Assembly (NCBI GenBank): GCA_000999175.1
Contig: LCJJ01000028.1
Location: 1 to 6,195, forward strand
Origin: Parcubacteria group bacterium GW2011_GWB1_44_7
GTDB taxonomy: Bacteria; Patescibacteria; Paceibacteria; UBA9973; DSPV01
Length of the DNA: 6,195 nt
Direction of reading: 5' to 3'
Below the pieces are notes generated by a model. The model was not told the origin of the DNA. It saw only the letters and a list, made by a program, of their open reading frames with translations, and did not search any database. Shown here one piece after another: positions 1 to 5,938 of this stretch (position 1 is the first letter of the stretch; every line of letters begins with the position of its first letter). The translations under genes and the position numbers were made by a program.

Positions 1-2
1 AG

Positions 3-68
3 GGAGTTAGTTGGGAAAAGATGAAAAAATTCGATATTGCGAAATTAAAGGAGGCATATGAAGTCTAA
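3..68 (+). CDS. C-terminal end of an unidentified gene (partial, 5' end outside window)
   Basis: Frame 3 is open from the window edge and ends at TAA (66-68), giving about 21 residues ending in MKKFDIAKLKEAYEV. The other two forward frames stop within the first 24 bases. The tail is lysine-rich and probably helical, as expected for the end of a soluble protein, but it is far too short to assign a family. No terminator with a T-tract follows before the promoter of the next gene. It could also be non-coding sequence that happens to be open. Confidence 0.45.
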   Translation, partial: GVSWEKMKKFDIAKLKEAYEV

Positions 69-90
69 AGACTATTTGGGCTTTTAGAAT

Positions 91-125
91 TTGCCGTAAA
101 AGTTCATCTGTATTAAAATTGAAAT
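91..125 (+). promoter_or_regulatory. Predicted sigma70-type promoter of the PQQ dehydrogenase gene, leaderless
   Basis: A -35-like TTGCCG (91-96) and a -10-like TAAAAT (114-119) are separated by 17 bp. The -10 box ends 6 nt before the ATG at 126, so transcription would be expected to start at or within a base or two of the start codon. There is no Shine-Dalgarno between the box and the ATG. The hexamers and spacing are seen directly; leaderless initiation is inferred. Confidence 0.6.
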
Positions 126-1427
126 ATGAAAAACCAAAAAGGATTTAGCAAAATATCAACGCTTATTTTAGTTATTGCGGTAGTTTTGGTTTTGGGCGGA
201 GCGGGATATTTTGGGTTGCGCGAAGATACCGATTTAAATGATAAAAATGACAAAGAATACACCTCTTTTCTAAAAATTTTTAGCAATAAAATCGATAATT
301 CAACGCCAATCAAGCTTGAGCCGAGAACAGTTGCGTTTGCGGATGGCTCCGAGGCGACATACGAACTTGCTTCTCAATTTGACTTAGCCGTCGCGGCTGA
401 GGGTTTAGGGAAAGCCCGTTTTATTGCGATGAGTCCGGACAAAAGACTTTTTATCCCTGACATGGTTGATTGGAATCTAAGCCGAGAGGGCAGAATTATT
501 ATTCTGGAAGACTTTGACGCCGAAACACGCAAATTTAAATCAAAATCTGTTTACCTCTCCGGGCTTCGCGGTTCGAATAGCGTAGAGTTTTATACCGACC
601 GCGCGGGCAAGAGTTGGATTTATGTAGCGCTCACCGAGAAACTCATCAGGTATTTGTATAGCCCTGGGGATAAAGCCCCTACAACTAAGCCGGAACTGGT
701 TACCCTATTTCCAAATAAACAAAATCCAACAGCCTTGGGCATCGTTTGGCATGTTACCCGCACGATATTGTTTCAAGAAGATGTCTTATATGTATCTGTC
801 GGGAGCGGCTGCAATGTTTGCGAGGAAGCCGAGGGCGATAAGCGCGCGATGATCATTGCTATGGATCCGGACGGGAAAAACCAGCGGGTCTATGCAAACG
901 GCTTAAAAAATGCCGTGGGAATTGCTTGGGCCCAGGGCGCCTTATATGCGACGGAAAATGGCGCGGATCACTTAGGGGCTGATTTGCCTGACGACGTAAT
1001 GTATAAGCTTGCTGAAGGCGAAAACTATGGCTGGCCTTATTGTTACGAGTCTGGGGGCAAGAAGCACGAGGAATTAAGCTGGAATTGGAAGCGCGAGCCG
1101 ATTTCCTGCGAAAATGTTCCCTTGTCGTTCGCGTCATTCGGACCCCATACCGCACCCCTCGGGATTACTTACTTTGAAAATGCGCACCCGCTTATAAACA
1201 AAACGTTTCTTGTCGCTCAGCATGGATCCCATAAAGTGGAGATTAGAAACGGGTACAATATTTTACGCGTGACGTTGGACGGGAAGCAGGACGTTTTTAT
1301 GAAGGGATTCCTTGGCGAAGGGGATAAGCGTTTTGGGCGTCCAGTTCACGTATTTCAATATGACGAAAATTCCTTTTTCTTCACGGATGATTTTAGCGGG
1401 AGGCTGTATTACGTTTACGCGAAATAA
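126..1427 (+). CDS. Membrane-anchored PQQ-dependent sugar dehydrogenase-like protein (sorbosone/soluble aldose dehydrogenase family)
   Basis: 433 residues. Residues 1-10 are polar and basic; 11-30 form one hydrophobic segment (TLILVIAVVLVLGGAGYFGL), so the rest likely sits outside the membrane on a linker (about 31-65). Residues 80-433 match the six-bladed PQQ sugar dehydrogenase propeller in order: WHVTRT at 208-213 (H209 aligns with the general-base histidine of soluble glucose dehydrogenase), LYVSVGSGCNVCEE (221-234) with a close cysteine pair, NGLKNAVGIAW (258-268), ATENGADHLGADLPDD (275-290), NYGWPYC (300-306), HTAPLGITYF (341-350), AQHGS (364-368), GRPV (404-407) and TDDFSGRLYYVY (420-431). 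The family oxidises sugar aldehydes or aldoses using PQQ and passes electrons to an acceptor. Substrate, acceptor and cofactor source are unknown here, and no PQQ synthesis gene is in the window. Single-gene unit with its own promoter and terminator. Family call firm; activity uncertain. Confidence 0.88.
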   Translation: MKNQKGFSKISTLILVIAVVLVLGGAGYFGLREDTDLNDKNDKEYTSFLKIFSNKIDNSTPIKLEPRTVAFADGSEATYELASQFDLAVAAEGLGKARFIAMSPDKRLFIPDMVDWNLSREGRIIILEDFDAETRKFKSKSVYLSGLRGSNSVEFYTDRAGKSWIYVALTEKLIRYLYSPGDKAPTTKPELVTLFPNKQNPTALGIVWHVTRTILFQEDVLYVSVGSGCNVCEEAEGDKRAMIIAMDPDGKNQRVYANGLKNAVGIAWAQGALYATENGADHLGADLPDDVMYKLAEGENYGWPYCYESGGKKHEELSWNWKREPISCENVPLSFASFGPHTAPLGITYFENAHPLINKTFLVAQHGSHKVEIRNGYNILRVTLDGKQDVFMKGFLGEGDKRFGRPVHVFQYDENSFFFTDDFSGRLYYVYAK

Positions 1428-1441
1428 CTAGCCGGCGCCTA

Positions 1442-1480
1442 GCGGCGACATTTTTGTCGTTGCCTTCGGCATATTTTTTT
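1442..1480 (+). terminator. Intrinsic terminator after the PQQ dehydrogenase gene
   Basis: A 9-bp stem GCGGCGACA (1442-1450) / TGTCGTTGC (1455-1463), with two G-U pairs and a TTTT loop, is followed by a second compact hairpin TGCC-TTC-GGCA (1461-1471) and then TA plus seven T (1474-1480). The two stems share three bases and so compete. The second lies directly against the T-tract. It begins 15 nt after the stop codon. Confidence 0.75.
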
Positions 1481-1505
1481 AAACAGGCAAAGGGCGAGAA
1501 GGCAA

Positions 1506-1539
1506 TTGAAAATAAATCTTCAAAAAGTATTAACAAATA
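1506..1539 (+). promoter_or_regulatory. Predicted leaderless promoter of the zinc-ribbon/pcm unit
   Basis: TTGAAA (1506-1511), 16 bp, then TATTAA (1528-1533), ending 6 nt before the ATG at 1540. This is the same -10-to-ATG distance as at the PQQ dehydrogenase gene. It supports ATG 1540 rather than the downstream ATG at 1564. Confidence 0.6.
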
Positions 1540-1932
1540 ATGCTGCCGCGGTATAAAGGAGGCATGCCTAGGGAAGCTATAAAATCATATCCGTTGAGAC
1601 TGCCGCCATCGAGAACGGAATTTGAAGAATTCGGGCTGGCAAGGGCCGGGCGCGCGGTGTGCTCGGGATGCGGTTCATTTTATTTTGAAAAATCTTGGCA
1701 CCATCCCTCGCGAGACAAGAGCAAAATATACGGCGCCCCATTTATTATGTGCCCGGCTTGCCGGATGATAAAAGATCGAGTTTTCGAAGGGGAGTTGATT
1801 ACGGAAAATCAGCTTGCGAATAAACTTGCCAAAAAAATCAAAGACGCGTTTAATCGCGTTGATATTAGGATCGCAAACGCAAGAGCCCCGTCTGATTTTA
1901 ATTTAGTTAAAATAGCATTTGCTCCAGCATGA
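1540..1932 (+). CDS. Zinc-ribbon protein resembling the BCAM0308/NMD3-like family, apparently shortened
   Basis: 130 residues, soluble. Two cysteine pairs, CSGC (41-44) and CPAC (71-74), about 26 residues apart, form a probable zinc site. They flank SFYFEKSWHH (46-55) and are followed by RMIKDRVFEGEL. This resembles the CxxCG...W...CPAC.RIRD pattern I recall for BCAM0308-type proteins, whose role is unknown to me. The tail TENQLANKLAKKIKDAF (88-104) resembles the family's C-terminal segment but follows the zinc part almost at once, so a middle segment of about 40-50 residues may be missing; that rests on memory of the family. Start 1540 is chosen because of the promoter spacing and because MLPRYKGG looks like a native N-terminus. 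An AAAGGAGG at 1555-1562 lies only 1 nt before ATG 1564, too close for use, and is explained by Lys-Gly-Gly codons. The stop overlaps the next start by ATGA, so the two genes are probably co-translated. Confidence 0.75.
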   Translation: MLPRYKGGMPREAIKSYPLRLPPSRTEFEEFGLARAGRAVCSGCGSFYFEKSWHHPSRDKSKIYGAPFIMCPACRMIKDRVFEGELITENQLANKLAKKIKDAFNRVDIRIANARAPSDFNLVKIAFAPA

Positions 1933-2561
1933 ATATGAACTTGGATGATCTCGTCGGCTCGCTGAAAAAGGGCGGAGTTTTGAAATCGCTTGCCATTGAA
2001 GAAGCGCTTACGAAAGTTGACAGGAGGAGATTTGTGCCTGACTCTCAGGCTGATTCGGCGTACGCGGATATACCGCTTTCGATCGGAGAAGGGCAGACAA
2101 TCTCCCAGCCGTATACGGTTGTGTTCATGTTGGAACACCTTAAACCAAAGAGAGGAGAGCGCATAATGGATGTCGGCTTTGGATCCGGGTGGCAGACGGG
2201 CCTTTTGGCAAAAATCGTCGGAGCATCAGGGAAGATATATGCGATTGAAATAGTCCCAGCGCTTTGTGAGCTTGGGAAAAGAAACATCGCTCAATTTCCC
2301 GAGCTTAAAGGACGCGTTGAATTTTATTGCCAAAGCGCGGCGGACGGCCTTCCTAAAATTGCGAGGGAAATCGGAGGATTTGACGCAATAATTTCTGCCG
2401 CGGAGGTATCGAAAGTTCCGGAAGCTTGGAGAAAACAGCTGAAAGAGAGCGGGAGGCTTTTATATCCGAAATCCGGATCCTTATTTCTCGAAATAAAGGG
2501 CGGGGACGGGAAATTTCGCCTGCGGGAATTTCCAGGTTTCGCCTTCGTTCCTTTTATGTAA
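1929..2561 (+). CDS. pcm: Protein-L-isoaspartate O-methyltransferase (Pcm-like)
   Basis: 210 residues, cytosolic, the usual length for the family. It would transfer a methyl group from S-adenosylmethionine to L-isoaspartyl residues of damaged proteins to start their repair. In order: GGVLKSLAIEEALTKVDRRRFVP (15-37), the family N-terminal helix pair; GEGQTISQPYTVVFMLEHL (53-71), which fits the substrate-side GQTISQP motif; DVGFGSGWQTGLLAKIVG (81-98), the SAM-binding motif I; IYAIEIVPALCELGKRN (103-119), motif with the acidic ribose-binding residue; FDAIISAAEVSKVPEAWRKQLKESGRLLYP (151-180); and FVPFM at the C-terminus. Two deviations from the common bacterial form: GSGWQ in place of GSGYQ, and SAAEVSKVP where TAAAPxxP is usual. 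The start overlaps the upstream stop (ATGA, 1929-1932) with no Shine-Dalgarno, indicating translational coupling. ATG 1935 is a possible alternative start. Confidence 0.88.
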   Translation: MNMNLDDLVGSLKKGGVLKSLAIEEALTKVDRRRFVPDSQADSAYADIPLSIGEGQTISQPYTVVFMLEHLKPKRGERIMDVGFGSGWQTGLLAKIVGASGKIYAIEIVPALCELGKRNIAQFPELKGRVEFYCQSAADGLPKIAREIGGFDAIISAAEVSKVPEAWRKQLKESGRLLYPKSGSLFLEIKGGDGKFRLREFPGFAFVPFM

Positions 2562-2582
2562 AACAAAACATAGTAAGATAGG

Positions 2583-2606
2583 AGCGGCATTTATGAATTT
2601 GCCGCT
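2583..2606 (+). other. Hairpin after pcm, possibly a weak transcription end
   Basis: AGCGGCA (2583-2589) and TGCCGCT (2600-2606) form a perfect 7-bp inverted repeat around a 10-nt loop, 22 nt after the pcm stop. It is followed by AAACC rather than a T-tract, so it is not a standard intrinsic terminator. It could be a 3'-end processing or stability structure. The hairpin is seen; its role is unknown. Confidence 0.4.
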
Positions 2607-2613
2607 AAACCTT

Positions 2614-2625
2614 CCTGCCAGCAGG
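2614..2625. repeat. Short palindrome CCTGC-CA-GCAGG
   Basis: A 5-bp perfect inverted repeat with a 2-nt centre lies between the pcm hairpin and the -10 box of the next unit. It resembles the CCTGCC/GGCAGG-type interspersed palindromes I recall from some CPR genomes, but only one copy was noticed in this window, so its repeat status cannot be confirmed. Confidence 0.3.
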
Positions 2626-2627
2626 CA

Positions 2628-2663
2628 ATGATAGAAGAAGCCTAAAAATGTTAAAATTGAATG
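2628..2663 (+). promoter_or_regulatory. Predicted leaderless promoter of the GH130-GT unit
   Basis: TAAAAT at 2652-2657 ends 6 nt before the ATG at 2664. The stretch from -10 to start, TAAAATTGAATGATG, closely matches TAAAATTGAAATATG at 114-128 upstream of the PQQ dehydrogenase. The -35 element is weak: ATGATA at 2628-2633, with an 18-bp spacer, matches TTGACA at four positions. The spacing favours ATG 2664 over the tandem ATG 2661. Confidence 0.5.
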
Positions 2664-3680
2664 ATGTTAATAGAAGATCTGGGCGTCATTCTTTCAACTA
2701 CAGACAACGAGTTTGAAAAGCGGGCTGTTTTAAACCCCGCATGCATTGCCGAGGGCGGCATAACCCACATGTTTTATCGCGCCATCGATCAAAATAATAT
2801 CTCTACAATTGGACGCTGCCAGATTAAAAATAACAAAGTTATCCTCAGAGACAACAGGCCTTTAATTTTCCCTGAACACAATTTCGAACGCTGCGGCGTA
2901 GAGGACCCAAGGATAGTTTATTTGGAGGGAATATATTATCTATTTTACACGGCATACGATGGGCGGGATGCATCCGCTGCTTATGCCGTTTCCTCCGATT
3001 TGCGCAATTTTGAAAAACGGGGACTAATTTTTCCCGCGATACTTTATAAGGACGCCGGTAAGATTTTTAAAAAGGCGGGCCTGCCCGAAAAATATGAATG
3101 GTACGCGAAACGCTATGAAAAAGAAAAGGGCCAGGAAGTCTCCCTTTGGGAAAAAGATGTTTTCCTTCTACCAGAGAAAATTGAAGGGAACTTCTTTCTG
3201 ATACATAGGGTTATGCCTGGGATCCAAGCCATAAGTTTTAGGAATTTTTCCGATCTGACTGAGAAATCATGGAAAGATTACCTAGCCAACATGGCCAAAT
3301 TTGTGATTCTTAATCCAAAATATAAATTTGAAAACAGGCGCGTCGGCGGAGGCTCGCCGCCCATCAAAACAAAGCATGGCTGGCTACTTATTTTCCATGC
3401 CATAGAAGAAACGAGTAGCGGCAAGATTTATCATGCCGCGGCTACGCTGTTGGATCTGAAAAACCCGCTTCACGTTATAGCAAGGTTACCCTTCCCGCTG
3501 TTCTCGCCGAAAGAGCGGGATGAGAAAGAGGGCTTGGTAAGAAATGTCGTATTCCCAACCGGCTGCGTTCTGGAAAAAAATAATTTGTTCATCTACTATG
3601 GGGCTGCTGATTCCAGAATAAAAGCAAAAAAAATCAACATAATTGAATTGATTAACGAATTACTAAAATATAAAATATGA
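2664..3680 (+). CDS. GH130-family protein (beta-mannoside phosphorylase/glycosidase-like)
   Basis: 338 residues from ATG 2664 (339 from the tandem ATG 2661; residue numbers use 2664). Five-bladed beta-propeller family whose members phosphorolyse or transfer beta-linked mannose, giving mannose 1-phosphate in the phosphorylases. Visible in order: NPA (24-26); GVEDPRI (78-84), whose Asp81 corresponds to the catalytic acid of characterised GH130 enzymes; KDVFLLPEKIEGNFFLIHR (164-182); GGGSPPIKTKHGWLLIFHA (228-246), the phosphate/substrate-side motif; FPTG (297-300); and IYYGAADS (310-317). Between GLIFPAI and KDVFLLPEKI about 35 charged residues (127-163) look like an insertion relative to short members. 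No signal peptide, so cytoplasmic. The stop overlaps the start of the glycosyltransferase gene by ATGA, so the two should act together. Family call strong; linkage (beta-1,2 or beta-1,4) and acceptor cannot be read from the sequence. A mannosyltransferase role, as in the related GT108 family, is an alternative. Confidence 0.88.
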   Translation: MLIEDLGVILSTTDNEFEKRAVLNPACIAEGGITHMFYRAIDQNNISTIGRCQIKNNKVILRDNRPLIFPEHNFERCGVEDPRIVYLEGIYYLFYTAYDGRDASAAYAVSSDLRNFEKRGLIFPAILYKDAGKIFKKAGLPEKYEWYAKRYEKEKGQEVSLWEKDVFLLPEKIEGNFFLIHRVMPGIQAISFRNFSDLTEKSWKDYLANMAKFVILNPKYKFENRRVGGGSPPIKTKHGWLLIFHAIEETSSGKIYHAAATLLDLKNPLHVIARLPFPLFSPKERDEKEGLVRNVVFPTGCVLEKNNLFIYYGAADSRIKAKKINIIELINELLKYKI

Positions 3681-5893
3681 GACGATCTATTAAATCATCG
3701 AAAGTTTTGTTTTTAGGGACATATCCTCCCAGGCGTTGCGGTATAGCCGCCTTTACTTACGACCTGGCTCAGGCTTTTGATACCGTATTCGCGCCAGCAA
3801 TAAAGACAGTAATCGCGGCGATGAATTACAGCGCTTTTAAAAGACCTAAATACTCTTCGCGGGTTGTTTTTGAAATTGATCAGGATAAAGCCGAAGATTA
3901 TAAAATAGCGGCTAAAAAAATAAACGCGGATCCAAAAATAAAATTGGTTTCAATCCAGCATGAGTTTGGAATTTTTGGAGGAGAATTTGGCTCCAATCTA
4001 AAATATTTTCTTGATGAGCTTAGAAAACCGACAGCAATGACTCTGCATACCGTGCTTCCAGACCCAAAACCTGCTATGGAGGCGTCCCTAAAGCCTCTCT
4101 TGGAACGCGTTTCGTACTTAGTGGTAATGAGCAAGAATTCTAAAGAGATTTTGATTTCTAGGTACAGCGTGAATCCTAGAAAGATTTTTATAATAGACCA
4201 TGGCATTCATCCGGTTGAATTTGAAACAAGCGAAAAATTCAAAAAAATGCTCCATATGCAAAAAAGACAAGTTATAAGCACTTTTGGGCTGCTTAATTCT
4301 GGGAAGGGAATTGAATATGTCTTGGATGTGATTCCAGAATTAATCCGCAAGTTTCCAAACTTGCTCTATCTGGTTATAGGCGCAACGCACCCCCTGGTCT
4401 TACAAAATGAAGGCGAAAAATATCGCGATTTTCTGCAGAAGAAAGTTAATAAATTAAAGATTCAAAAACATGTTCGCTTTTATAACAGCTATTTGAAAAT
4501 TGGCCGTTTGTTGAAATTATTGCAAACCACAGACATTTATATCGCATCATCCATTAATGCCGACCAGGCGGTAAGCGGAACGCTGTCGTATGCTATGGGA
4601 ATCGGGCGGCCCGTAATCTCAACCCCATTTGCACAGGCCAGAGAAGACATTGGAAAATCAGGCCTTCTCGTCGATTTTCGAGACCAGGGATCGCTAAAAA
4701 AAGCTATTGAACGTCTGCTTGGAAATATTGAGTTGATGGAAATTATGGGAAAGAAAGCATATTTTAACACCAGACACATGACTTGGCACAATGTGGCGCT
4801 TTCCTACCTTAAAGTTTTCATGAAATGCGCGCCTGGCCTTTCCGTTGACAACAGGCATCTGCCGAAATTAAATCTTAAACATTTAATTAAACTAACTGAC
4901 CAATTTGGAATATTCCAATTCGCTGACCTAAGCCATAAAAATCCAGACTTTGGTTACACTTTGGATGATAATACTCGAGCGTTGGTGATCGCCGCGCAAT
5001 ATTATGCCGCAGGCATTAAAAAAAAATCTGCCTTACGCTTAATAAAAATTTATTTGTCTTTTATCGCCAATGCCTTGAAATCGGACGGATTTCTAAATTA
5101 TTTTAATAAGAACTGTGAACCTGATAAAGCGGCTAATGCCAAAGATAGCATGGAAGACGCCAACGCCAGAGCCCTATGGGCTCTTATGCAGTTATCCGTT
5201 ATGCGCGCTGTTCCAGCCTATTTAAAAAGAAAAGCCCGAAAAATCTTCGAGCGCAGGTTAAAAAATGGCGCAAATTTCCAGTACAGCCGCCCTAAAGCTT
5301 TTTACATAAAAGGCCTATTTGCTTTATATCAAAGCCGCCCATCGCAAAATCTACAGGAAAAAATCAGGATACTTGCAGACGAGCTGGTAAAAAATTATAT
5401 AGCACACAGCGATTCCAGCTGGCATTGGTTCGATAATATCATAACTTATTCCAACTCCACGTTATGCGAGAGCTTGTTGTCCGCTTTTCAAGTTACTGGA
5501 AAAGAAGAATATTTCCATGTCGGCAAAAAAGCTTTAGATTTCTTGATTTCTCATTCTTTTGTAAACGGAATTTATATGCCCGTCGGACAGAGCGGGTGGT
5601 TCGAAAAAGGCGGGAAAAGAAAATTTTTCGACCAACAACCGGAAGATGTAGCGGCAATAGTCGAAGCTCTAAAAAAAATATATTTGATCACTCAGGACGA
5701 AGAGTACAAAAAATTAATGACCAAAGCTTTTTATTGGTATCTGGGAGAAAATTATTTAGGGCAATATCTCTACGATCAAATAAGCGGCGGATGCTATGAC
5801 GGATTAGGAAAAACACACGTTAATTTAAATCAAGGTGCGGAATCCACAGTTTCTTACATAGCTGCCAGAATTGCCATGAGCGATTTTATTTAG
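3677..5893 (+). CDS. Two-domain protein: GT4-like glycosyltransferase fused to an alpha/alpha-toroid (six-hairpin-like) domain
   Basis: 738 residues, no signal peptide or membrane span. Residues 1-385 have a GT-B, GT4-type layout: GTYPPRRCGIAAFTYDLA (14-31), QHEFGIFGGEFG (94-105), LHTVLPDP (123-130), VVMSKNSKEIL (149-159), IDHGIHPV (173-180), FGLLNSGKGIEYVL (203-216) and SGTLSYAMGIGRPVIST (300-316). In the usual donor-binding E-x7-E motif both glutamates appear replaced (about Q297 and Y305). Residues 395-735 form a helical domain with clustered acidic motifs: FGYTLDDNTRAL (425-436), SMEDANARALWAL (491-503), WHWFDNIITYSNSTLCESLL (582-601), FFDQQPEDVAAIVEA (650-664) and GGCYDGLGKTHVNLNQGAES (704-723). 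This is the pattern of alpha/alpha-toroid sugar-active proteins. The fold is inferred, its reaction unknown. The partner GH130 suggests a mannosyl donor or product, also inferred. ATGA start overlap, no Shine-Dalgarno; translation is probably coupled. Confidence 0.85.
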   Translation: MRRSIKSSKVLFLGTYPPRRCGIAAFTYDLAQAFDTVFAPAIKTVIAAMNYSAFKRPKYSSRVVFEIDQDKAEDYKIAAKKINADPKIKLVSIQHEFGIFGGEFGSNLKYFLDELRKPTAMTLHTVLPDPKPAMEASLKPLLERVSYLVVMSKNSKEILISRYSVNPRKIFIIDHGIHPVEFETSEKFKKMLHMQKRQVISTFGLLNSGKGIEYVLDVIPELIRKFPNLLYLVIGATHPLVLQNEGEKYRDFLQKKVNKLKIQKHVRFYNSYLKIGRLLKLLQTTDIYIASSINADQAVSGTLSYAMGIGRPVISTPFAQAREDIGKSGLLVDFRDQGSLKKAIERLLGNIELMEIMGKKAYFNTRHMTWHNVALSYLKVFMKCAPGLSVDNRHLPKLNLKHLIKLTDQFGIFQFADLSHKNPDFGYTLDDNTRALVIAAQYYAAGIKKKSALRLIKIYLSFIANALKSDGFLNYFNKNCEPDKAANAKDSMEDANARALWALMQLSVMRAVPAYLKRKARKIFERRLKNGANFQYSRPKAFYIKGLFALYQSRPSQNLQEKIRILADELVKNYIAHSDSSWHWFDNIITYSNSTLCESLLSAFQVTGKEEYFHVGKKALDFLISHSFVNGIYMPVGQSGWFEKGGKRKFFDQQPEDVAAIVEALKKIYLITQDEEYKKLMTKAFYWYLGENYLGQYLYDQISGGCYDGLGKTHVNLNQGAESTVSYIAARIAMSDFI

Positions 5894-5904
5894 CGCGCTT
5901 AATG

Positions 5905-5938
5905 ATAAATCGAACCGTCTTTATTCGTTTATTTTTTT
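5905..5938 (+). terminator. Intrinsic terminator after the GT4-toroid gene
   Basis: ATAAA-T-CGAA (5905-5914, one bulged T) pairs with TTCGTTTAT (5924-5932) around a 9-nt loop, followed by T up to 5938. It lies 11 nt after the stop codon. The stem is AT-rich, so strength is uncertain. The end of the T-tract overlaps the -35 box of the next gene. Confidence 0.6.

Noticed and set aside
46..87. AAAGGAGG (47-54) with ATG 58 opening a 9-codon ORF (MKSKDYLGF)
   Set aside because: The gap to the ATG is only 3 nt, the ORF is tiny and overlaps the preceding gene's stop, and the bases are accounted for by the Lys-Glu-Ala codons of that gene.
65..87. CTAAAG ... CTTTTAG inverted repeat as a terminator for the first partial gene
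   Set aside because: Short, AT-rich stem with a bulge and no following T-tract.
859..1155. 98-codon minus-strand ORF inside the PQQ dehydrogenase gene
   Set aside because: Arg/Ser/Pro-rich translation with no recognisable motif, fully inside a gene with strong family motifs. The same holds for the minus-strand ORFs at 113-313, 1809-2138, 2045-2287, 2324-2590, 3898-4206 and 4537-4791.
46..1565. Identical 12-mer TAAAGGAGGCAT at 46-57 and 1554-1565
   Set aside because: The copies sit in different reading frames of unrelated coding sequence and lack flanking similarity, so chance is the simplest explanation.
1555..1566. AAAGGAGG followed by ATG 1564 as the true start of the zinc-ribbon gene
   Set aside because: The gap is only 1 nt, too short for a working Shine-Dalgarno. 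The bases are explained by Lys-Gly-Gly codons in the MLPRYKGG N-terminus, and the promoter spacing points to ATG 1540.
3643..3676. Possible internal promoter (TTGAAT, TAAAAT) directly before the GT4-toroid start
   Set aside because: The spacer is only 15 bp, and the boxes lie in AT-rich codons at the end of the GH130 gene. The ATGA overlap already explains expression, although a weak internal promoter cannot be excluded.
5464..5799. 111-codon plus-strand ORF within the toroid domain
   Set aside because: A different frame of the GT4-toroid gene, with an Arg/Phe/Ser-rich composition typical of a shadow frame.
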